From Bradyrhizobium guangdongense (GTDB lineage: Bacteria; Pseudomonadota; Alphaproteobacteria; Rhizobiales; Xanthobacteraceae), in the NCBI RefSeq assembly GCF_006483445.1, contig NZ_PPPT01000123.1:1-64000 (forward strand): DNA of 64,000 nucleotides. The letters are read 5' to 3'. The notes under the pieces are model-generated. The model had not been told where the DNA came from and did no database searches. It saw only the letters and a program-made list of their open reading frames with translations. Positions within the stretch are counted from its first letter, which is position 1; each line of letters starts with the position of its first letter. A program made the position numbers and the translations under genes. Below, one piece after another: positions 15,923 to 22,002 of the stretch.

Positions 15923-16373
15923 AGCGCGACGCGCCGTGTCGCGCGCGCTCGCGATTGTCCTGACGGCGGTCGCGCTGCTCGCTTTCACCGCGCCGATGAC
16001 GCCCGGTCACACGCAGGCCGCCGGTCACGTCCGGGTCAAGATCCTCAAGGCCGGCCTCCTGGTGGGCGGCGGCGCCGGCAGCGGCGTCCTCACCTGGCGC
16101 GGCCGCAACTATCCGTTCCGCGTGTCCGGCGTGAGCTTTGGCATCACGGCCGGTGCAACTATCGGCCGCCTCGACGGCTGGGCCTCCGGCATCCGCGAAA
16201 TCGGTGACTTCGCTGGCGCCTACAGCTCTGTCGGCGGCGGATTTGCACTCGTGGGCGGCGTCAACGGCGTTCACCTGCGCAACGAGAAGGGCGTGACCAT
16301 CGTATTGCAGGGCCCCAAGGCCGGCATGGAAGTCGCCGCCAATCTGAGCTCCATCACAATCGCCCTGAAGTGA
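15906..16373 (+). CDS. Secreted EipA/SYLF-like glycine-rich protein, copy 2
   Basis: A 155-aa paralogue of the protein at 7787-8230. It has an N-terminal hydrophobic signal (ALAIVLTAVALLAFTAPM), the motif LLVGGGAGSGVLTWRGRNYPF, and the same ending (VLQGPKAGMEVAANLSSITIAL). It starts inside the end of the DUF2950 gene; GTG at 15936 is an alternative start. Its place as the last gene of a FixK-boxed operon parallels copy 1, which is also last in its operon. Probably periplasmic; function unknown. Confidence 0.72.
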   Translation: MRPNREARRAVSRALAIVLTAVALLAFTAPMTPGHTQAAGHVRVKILKAGLLVGGGAGSGVLTWRGRNYPFRVSGVSFGITAGATIGRLDGWASGIREIGDFAGAYSSVGGGFALVGGVNGVHLRNEKGVTIVLQGPKAGMEVAANLSSITIALK

Positions 16374-16542
16374 GGTTGCACGTTCCGCGCGATGTCGCAT
16401 CGGAGCGGGTTGACCTGTCGAGAGACGACCTATATGGCGATGGCACGCCAACGGACCGCCTCCGAAGGTGTGGGATCTGCCTGTTCGTTCGTGGATGAAA
16501 AGGTCTCGCCAACTACCTGATATTTAAGCTACTTTCTAATGG

Positions 16543-16616
16543 GGCCACGTGGCGGAGTGGTTACGCAACGGTCTGCAAAACCGTGTACACCAGTTCAATT
16601 CTGGTCGTGGCCTCCA
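16543..16616 (+). tRNA. tRNA-Cys (GCA)
   Basis: Acceptor arms GGCCACG / CGTGGCC pair completely. The anticodon stem-loop GGTCTGCAAAACC carries GCA. The T-arm has GTTCAATTC, the discriminator is U as expected for tRNA-Cys, and CCA is encoded at 16614-16616. Confidence 0.95.
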
Positions 16617-16884
16617 TCACCCCTGACTTTCCAGTCCGATTTTGTCTTGACGCGGCTCCGTTGGGTCGGCTCGACCAACGTCGCTATGCGCGCACCCGTG
16701 AACGCCCGGATATCCGGCATCACGAGGTCTTAACGGTTTCAGCCTGACGATTTGCCTGAATGCACCGGGTTCGTCCGGGCTTGCTGGACCCGCGGGAGTC
16801 AGGTGCCTTTGGCATTGAGTTCCTTGGCATGGCGTTCGCATCCGTCTGGATGCAATTCCGTTTCAACAGCACGCTGGAGAGCAC
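16617..16884. other. Intergenic, no gene recognised
   Basis: About 270 nt after tRNA-Cys with only short overlapping frames lacking ribosome sites or recognisable protein features. No attachment-site duplicate of the tRNA 3' end was seen nearby. Confidence 0.5.
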
Positions 16885-17037
16885 GTGGGCGACATCGTCC
16901 GATTCGTTTCGAAATCCGAGCTGGAGCGGGCGCGCCTCATTCGCGAGGCACGCGCGATTTACGACAGCATTTTCCCGCCCGCGGACCCGGTGAGGGAGCC
17001 GCAGGAGCGGGACGAATCGCAGGGCGTCGAAGCTTGA
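16885..17037 (+). CDS. 50-aa hypothetical protein
   Basis: GTG start with GGAGAG four nt upstream. The product begins VGDIVRFVSKSELERARLIREARAIYDSIF and ends in an acidic tail (QERDESQGVEA). It is amphipathic and helical, with no signal or membrane segment. The ribosome site and codon usage support it. Small DNA- or protein-binding accessory proteins look like this, but no function can be assigned. Confidence 0.55.
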   Translation: MGDIVRFVSKSELERARLIREARAIYDSIFPPADPVREPQERDESQGVEA

Positions 17038-17098
17038 TGTCGGTTACCGACGCCTGATCAGACCGGCCGCGGTATCGTTGGGTGGGAGAGCGGTCTGC

Positions 17099-17278
17099 TC
17101 AGCAGACGGCGTACCAGCCCTCGGGGAACGGCAGGAGCGGCCAGGCGCCGTCATTGTCGTTGGCGGCCTTGAGCGTCGCGTTGAACTTCCACGAGCGGGG
17201 CACGAATTCCTCCTCCGGCACGGGCTCAACGGCGGCCCGCACGGCGTCCAGCAGCAGATTGAACTCGGCTTCGCTCAT
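17099..17278 (-). CDS. 59-aa hypothetical protein
   Basis: The start ATG at 17278 has an excellent Shine-Dalgarno (GGGGAGGATGTG). The product begins MSEAEFNLLLDAVRAAVEPV, contains KAANDNDGAWPLLPFPEGWYAVC, and ends in cysteine. It is acidic and cytoplasmic. In-frame upstream codons exist but lack ribosome sites. Function unknown. Confidence 0.6.
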   Translation of the reverse strand: MSEAEFNLLLDAVRAAVEPVPEEEFVPRSWKFNATLKAANDNDGAWPLLPFPEGWYAVC

Positions 17279-17534
17279 CACATCCTCCCCACTTGGGACG
17301 ACGCAACTTCGCAATACCGGCTTTGAGTCCAGTTGAGCGAATCGCTCGAATTTTACGCATTCGGCGATCGGGACCCGACTGGTTAGCGATTTCATAAAAA
17401 TCCCCGGGCGGCAGGGTAGGCGGCCCCGCACCGCGTCCCGTGTGAAGGAGATCACATTCTTCGCGATTTATTTCTCGCAAGGTCTCCCGCGACACCGGCC
17501 CATCCGGGTACGGCGCAACACACGGGAGACGGTC

Positions 17535-17798
17535 ATGAAGGCGCGGTTCCTACGGTTTGCAGGCGTCAAAAGCCGGGCCCGTCGGGCCTCGACGGTCGGT
17601 CTCTTCCTGACACTGTTCGCCTCGGCCTCCGCCAATGCGCAGGGAACTGCGGAACAGCGCCGGGCCTGCAGCCCCGACGTCTATCGCCTCTGTGCCGGGG
17701 AAATCCCCAACGTCCGCGCCATCACGGCCTGCCTCAGGCGCAACCGGTCGAGCCTCAGCGAGGCCTGCCGCGCCGTGTTCGACCAGGCCGGCGGCTGA
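17535..17798 (+). CDS. Small secreted cysteine-rich protein
   Basis: An 87-aa protein with a signal peptide (STVGLFLTLFASASANAQG). One cysteine-rich repeat follows: RACSPDVYRLCAGEIPNVRAITACLRR and then LSEACRAVF. The spacing resembles the Cys-rich (GLG1/FGFR-type) repeat found in small secreted proteobacterial proteins. The start has GGGAGACGG just upstream; ATG 17442 is in frame but less suitable because it would bury the signal. Probable periplasmic protein of unknown role. Confidence 0.65.
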   Translation: MKARFLRFAGVKSRARRASTVGLFLTLFASASANAQGTAEQRRACSPDVYRLCAGEIPNVRAITACLRRNRSSLSEACRAVFDQAGG

Positions 17799-18132
17799 GC
17801 CGGGCAGCCTGTGGGCTTGTGCGCAGCAAGCATTGTGCATTTGCTCGGGAATCCGCTCCGACCGGGCTGTGGATATGCTGCGGATAAGTTGTTGAGGACC
17901 GGTGAGCTGCGCCGGCGGGTAATCCCCGAAAACGGTGAATTCGGCTTCGATCCGTGCCTGCCAACCAATTCGGGTGGCGAATAGATTCTGGGCAGGCACC
18001 TGCCCAAAACGCGGGCCCGCTTCATCCAATTTTTTGTACGCTGGCGGACAAGCTTTTCCGGCAACCCTCCCTCAGGCTCCGGCTCGATCATTGGAACATG
18101 GCAGTCGCCATGACAATTCGAAGGAGCTGGAC
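17799..18132. other. Intergenic with an operator-like palindrome
   Basis: A stretch of 334 nt without a gene, leading to the ABC/amidase operon. It contains an 18-bp perfect palindrome (listed separately). Two degenerate DnaA-box-like 9-mers occur at 17868 and 17879. No convincing terminator for the upstream gene was seen. Confidence 0.5.
17989..18006. promoter_or_regulatory. Palindromic operator candidate, TGGGCAGG-CA-CCTGCCCA
   Basis: A perfect 8-bp inverted repeat with a 2-bp spacer, 126 nt before the ABC transporter start and absent from the other promoters examined here. The symmetry suits a dimeric regulator such as a GntR or LacI type. The AraC-type fusion protein of this operon would more often bind direct repeats. 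Function inferred from position only. Confidence 0.45.
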
Positions 18133-19047
18133 ATGGAGAGACGGGACTTGCCCGAGGCGCGGCGGGGGTTTTCGCGCGCATCGTTCCCCGGACGTAGAGC
18201 AGCGCTTGGTGCGGCACTGGCCGTCGGAGTTCTTGCGCCGCTGAGCGCGCAGGCTGCCGCCCCTGCAGCGTGCACGGCGCTTCAGGAGAAATATCCGGAC
18301 TGGAAGGGCAAGACGCTCGTCAACGCCATCAACCCGCACACGCCGGGCTACGAGACGATCGATCCCAAGGATCCCAGCAAATATATCGGCTTCGATATCG
18401 ACCTCGGCGAGGCCATCGGCGAATGCCTCGGCTTCAAGCTGACTTACAAGCCGGTGACGTTCGCCGCACTCCTGACCACGCTGGCCGCGGGACAAGCCGA
18501 CATCGTCATCTCCGACATCTACGCCACCAAGGAGCGCGCCAAGGCCGCCGACTTCATCACCTATTCCAAGGTGTACGACGGCGTGCTGGTGGCGAAGGGC
18601 AATCCCAAAGGCATCAACGGCATCAATATCTCGATGTGCGGCGCGGCCGCGGCCGAGAACACCGGCTACGTCGAAGTGCCGCTGATCCAGGCGCTCGCCG
18701 CCGAATGCAAGAAGGCCGGCAAGCCCGAGCCGACCATCCAGCTCTACGACAACAACGCCAACTGCATTCAGGCGATCCTCGCGGGTCGCGCCGACACCTA
18801 TGTCAACGACGTCAACACGGTCGACAGCGCGGTAAAGGCCTATCCGGACAAGCTGGAGAAGGCGATCGCCGTGACGATCCCGTACTCGGTCGGCATCGCC
18901 GTGCCGAAGGACAAGCCGAAATTCCGTGACGCCGTGCTCGCTGCCCTGATCGAGGTGCAGAAGGCGGGCACACACATGGAGCTCCTGAAGAAGCACGGGC
19001 TCGATGTGAACAACTTCAAGGAGCCGGATATCCTTACGGCCGACTGA
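18133..19047 (+). CDS. ABC transporter solute-binding protein (polar amino-acid family)
   Basis: A 304-aa family-3 solute-binding protein. The N-terminus has paired arginines before a hydrophobic stretch (GRRAALGAALAVGVLAPLSAQA), fitting a Sec or possibly Tat signal. The body shows KYIGFDIDLGEAIGECLGFKLTY and TTLAAGQADIVISDIYATKERAKAADFITYSKVY, the hallmark of this family. AAGGAG lies six nt before the ATG. It is the first gene of the operon with a permease-ATPase fusion (1-nt overlap) and amide hydrolases, so the ligand may be an amide or amino-acid-like compound (inference). Confidence 0.92.
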   Translation: MERRDLPEARRGFSRASFPGRRAALGAALAVGVLAPLSAQAAAPAACTALQEKYPDWKGKTLVNAINPHTPGYETIDPKDPSKYIGFDIDLGEAIGECLGFKLTYKPVTFAALLTTLAAGQADIVISDIYATKERAKAADFITYSKVYDGVLVAKGNPKGINGINISMCGAAAAENTGYVEVPLIQALAAECKKAGKPEPTIQLYDNNANCIQAILAGRADTYVNDVNTVDSAVKAYPDKLEKAIAVTIPYSVGIAVPKDKPKFRDAVLAALIEVQKAGTHMELLKKHGLDVNNFKEPDILTAD

Positions 19048-20660
19048 TGTCCCTGTTCCTGCACTATCTCAGTCTGCCGTATCTGCTCGAGGGCATCGAA
19101 CTCACCTTGGAGGTGACGGCCCTCGGGCTAGGCGGCGGATTGATCCTCGGACTGATCCTCGCCGGCATGCAGCTCAGCCGCTTTTGGGTGCTGGCCGCAA
19201 TCGCGCGAGCCTACACCGTGATCTTTCGCGGTACGCCGCTGATCCTGCAAATGGTGTTCGCCTACGACGCGCTGCCGCATATCGGCATCAAGCTGCCGGC
19301 GGTGCTCGCCGCAGGTCTGGCGCTCGCCTGCAACGAGGCGCCGTTCATCGCCGAGACGCTGCGCGCCGGCGTGTTCGGCGTCGATCGCGGCCAGGTCTCG
19401 GCCGGGCAGGCGCTCGGCATGACGCCACGGGTTTTGATGTGGCGGGTGATCGCGCCGCAAGCGATCCGCACCATGATCCCGGCCTTCGGCAACGAGGCGG
19501 TCAGCGCGCTGAAGAACTCTTCGCTGGCGTCGGTGATCGCCGTTCAGGAATTGACGCTGCGCTCGACCCAGCTTGCGTCGTCGACCTTCGACTTCTTCTC
19601 GATCTTCTTTGCCTCTGGGCTGCTCTACCTCGTCCTGACGACCGCGATCAGCGGCATCCAACTCTTCATCGAATGGCTGCTCGATCTCGACCGCGCCAAG
19701 GGCCGCAAGCGCAGCTTTGCCGACTATCTGCCGTGGCGCCGGGTCGAGCTCGCGACGAGCATCGCTGACGCACCGGCCTGCCAGGCCGAGCCTGCGCAGG
19801 CGCTGGCCGCGGAGCCACTGCGCACATTAAGCCGCGAGGCGCGCGCCAAACGCGCGGCAACGATTGCGCGCAACAATGTCGCGGTGGAGGTCACCGATCT
19901 CGCCAAGAGCTACAATGGACAAAAGGTGCTCGACGGCCTCAATCTGACGGTCCGTGTCGGCGAGGTGATCGCACTGCTCGGTCCCAGCGGCTCCGGCAAG
20001 AGCACGCTGCTCCGCTGCATCAACCATCTGGAGAACTGGGAGGCCGGCGCGGTCCGCGTCGGTGGCCGAAGGCTCGGCCTGAACGAGGACGGCAAGGTGC
20101 TGTCGCCGCGCGCGATCGCCAATGAGCGTGCGACCGTCGGCGTCGGCATGGTGTTCCAGCAGTTCAACCTGTTCGCTCATCTCACGGCCAAGGAAAACGT
20201 CGCCGGACCGCTGCGCTGGGTACACGGCATGACCCGGATCGATGCCGACCGCCGCGCAAACGAGCTACTCGATCGTGTCGGCCTGTCGCATCGCGCCGAT
20301 GCGCTGCCACGGCATCTCTCCGGCGGCCAGCAGCAACGCGTCGCGATCGCGCGGGCGCTCGCGCCCAACCCGAGCGTGCTGCTGCTGGACGAGCCGACCT
20401 CGGCGCTCGATCCCGAGCTCGTCAACGAGGTGCTCGAGGTGATCCGCCGCCTCGCCATCGATGACGGGCTCACCATGATCATCTCGACCCATCAGGTCCG
20501 TTTTGCCGACGAGGTCGCCGATCGCGTCGCGTTTCTGAGTGGCGGCGCCATCCTGGAAGAGGGGCCCGCGCATGAGGTTCTCACCAATCCGCGCCATCCG
20601 CTGACGGCCCGTTTCCTCAGCGTCATGGAAACCGACAAGGTCCCGGAGGCTGTCCGATGA
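19047..20660 (+). CDS. ABC transporter permease-ATPase fusion
   Basis: A 537-aa single polypeptide. Residues 1-225 are a HisM/GlnP-type permease with the EAA loop region (ETLRAGVFGVDRGQVSAGQALG). Residues 225-285 are a linker. Residues 285-537 are an ATPase with Walker A GPSGSGKST, signature LSGGQQQR and Walker B VLLLDEPTSALD. Importers of this family usually encode these parts on separate genes. A fused form implies a homodimer supplying both permease and both ATPase subunits. It overlaps the binding-protein gene by 1 nt. Confidence 0.93.
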   Translation: MSLFLHYLSLPYLLEGIELTLEVTALGLGGGLILGLILAGMQLSRFWVLAAIARAYTVIFRGTPLILQMVFAYDALPHIGIKLPAVLAAGLALACNEAPFIAETLRAGVFGVDRGQVSAGQALGMTPRVLMWRVIAPQAIRTMIPAFGNEAVSALKNSSLASVIAVQELTLRSTQLASSTFDFFSIFFASGLLYLVLTTAISGIQLFIEWLLDLDRAKGRKRSFADYLPWRRVELATSIADAPACQAEPAQALAAEPLRTLSREARAKRAATIARNNVAVEVTDLAKSYNGQKVLDGLNLTVRVGEVIALLGPSGSGKSTLLRCINHLENWEAGAVRVGGRRLGLNEDGKVLSPRAIANERATVGVGMVFQQFNLFAHLTAKENVAGPLRWVHGMTRIDADRRANELLDRVGLSHRADALPRHLSGGQQQRVAIARALAPNPSVLLLDEPTSALDPELVNEVLEVIRRLAIDDGLTMIISTHQVRFADEVADRVAFLSGGAILEEGPAHEVLTNPRHPLTARFLSVMETDKVPEAVR

Positions 20661-20715
20661 ATCCTGGGTGTGCTTCCGCAGACATTTCGACCCTGTTTTC
20701 CGAAGAGGCCAAGTG

Positions 20716-21957
20716 ATGAGGCACCACACGCTCCAGGTTTCACCAAAAACCGTCCATTGGGGATATTTCTCGAAGAAGGTCGCGCCGGCGCTGACCCTGC
20801 GGTCGGGCGATCGCGCCACCATCGAGACGCTGACGCATCACGCCAACGACGATTACGAGCGGATGATCGCAGGCGATCCCGGCGCCGAGAGCGTGTTTCA
20901 CTGGACCCGCGAAAACAAGGCGGTGGCGCGGCGCGGCTCGGGCCCGATCGAAGGTCCCTTCATCCGCGGCGCGGGGGAGGGGGTTGGCGTGCATCTTCTC
21001 ACCGGACCGGTCGCCATCGAAGGCGCCGAGCCCGGTGACATCCTCGAGGTCCGCATTCTCGACGTGCGGCCGCGGCCGAGCTGTAGCGCCTGCCATGCCG
21101 GCCGATGCTTTGGTTCCAATGTCGCGGCGAACTGGGGGTTTCACTATCACGACCTGATCGAGGAACCGAAGCCGCGCGAGGTCGTCACCATTTTCGAGCT
21201 CGACACCTCGGGCGATCCTTTTGCCAAGGCTGTCTACAACTATGTCTGGACGCCGCAGACCGATCCCGACGGTATCGTTCATTCCAGCATCGACTATCCC
21301 GGCGTACGCGTCGACCACGCCACCATCAAGAAGCGCGAGAACATCCTCACCAGCGTGAAGGTCCCGGCGCGCCTGCATTTCGGCACCATGGGGCTGGCGC
21401 CATCGGAAGCCGACTTCGTCAGCTCGATCCCGCCGAGCTACACCGGCGGCAATATCGACGACTGGCGTATCGGCAAGGGCGCGCGGATGTACTACCCCGT
21501 CGCAGTGCCCGGCGCCTATTTCTCCGTCGGCGATCCCCATGCCGCACAGGGCGACAGCGAGCTCGGCGGCACCGCGATCGAGACCTCGCTGACCGGCGAC
21601 TTCGAATTCATCCTGCACAAGAAGGCCGATCTCGCCGGTACCAGCCTAGAAGGTCTGTCACATCCGATGCTGGAGACGGATCAGGCCTGGTCGGTCTATG
21701 GCTTCACCTATCCGAATTATCTCGCCGAGCTCGGCGCTGACGCCCAGACCGAGATCGCCAACCATTCAAGCCTCGACCGCGCCATGCGCGACGCCTTCCG
21801 CAAGCTGCGGCGGTTCTTGATGACCGTGCACCGGCTGAGCGAAGACGAGGCGATCTCGCTGATGTCGGTTGGCGCCGATTTCGGCGTCACGCAGGTCGTC
21901 GACGCCAATTGGGGTGTCCATGGCACGATCCGCAAGAACATCTTCAGGTGCGACTAA
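20716..21957 (+). CDS. Acetamidase/formamidase
   Basis: A 413-aa FmdA/AmdA-family amidase of standard length. It begins near VHWGYFSKKVAPALTLRSGD and shows the family's GRGAGEG-like segment (IRGAGEGVGVHLLTGPVAIEG). Also present are SIPPSYTGGNIDDWRIGKGA, SVGDPHAAQGDSELGGTAIE and the C-terminal EAISLMSVGADFGVTQVVDANWG. It hydrolyses small amides to ammonia and the acid; the exact substrate is unknown. The ATG lies 55 nt after the ABC gene with GAAGAGG upstream. The next gene contains a second copy of this domain. Confidence 0.92.
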   Translation: MRHHTLQVSPKTVHWGYFSKKVAPALTLRSGDRATIETLTHHANDDYERMIAGDPGAESVFHWTRENKAVARRGSGPIEGPFIRGAGEGVGVHLLTGPVAIEGAEPGDILEVRILDVRPRPSCSACHAGRCFGSNVAANWGFHYHDLIEEPKPREVVTIFELDTSGDPFAKAVYNYVWTPQTDPDGIVHSSIDYPGVRVDHATIKKRENILTSVKVPARLHFGTMGLAPSEADFVSSIPPSYTGGNIDDWRIGKGARMYYPVAVPGAYFSVGDPHAAQGDSELGGTAIETSLTGDFEFILHKKADLAGTSLEGLSHPMLETDQAWSVYGFTYPNYLAELGADAQTEIANHSSLDRAMRDAFRKLRRFLMTVHRLSEDEAISLMSVGADFGVTQVVDANWGVHGTIRKNIFRCD

Positions 21958-22002
21958 TGCGTTGATGCACATCCGGATTTGGACGTAACCGCGAGGAACG
22001 GA

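Noticed and set aside
16543..17037. Prophage or island integration at tRNA-Cys
   Set aside because: No integrase, no repeat of the tRNA 3' end, and only small genes follow.
17868..17887. Two DnaA-box-like 9-mers (TGTGGATAT, TGCGGATAA)
   Set aside because: Each has a mismatch; no AT-rich region or origin genes are nearby, so an origin is not supported.
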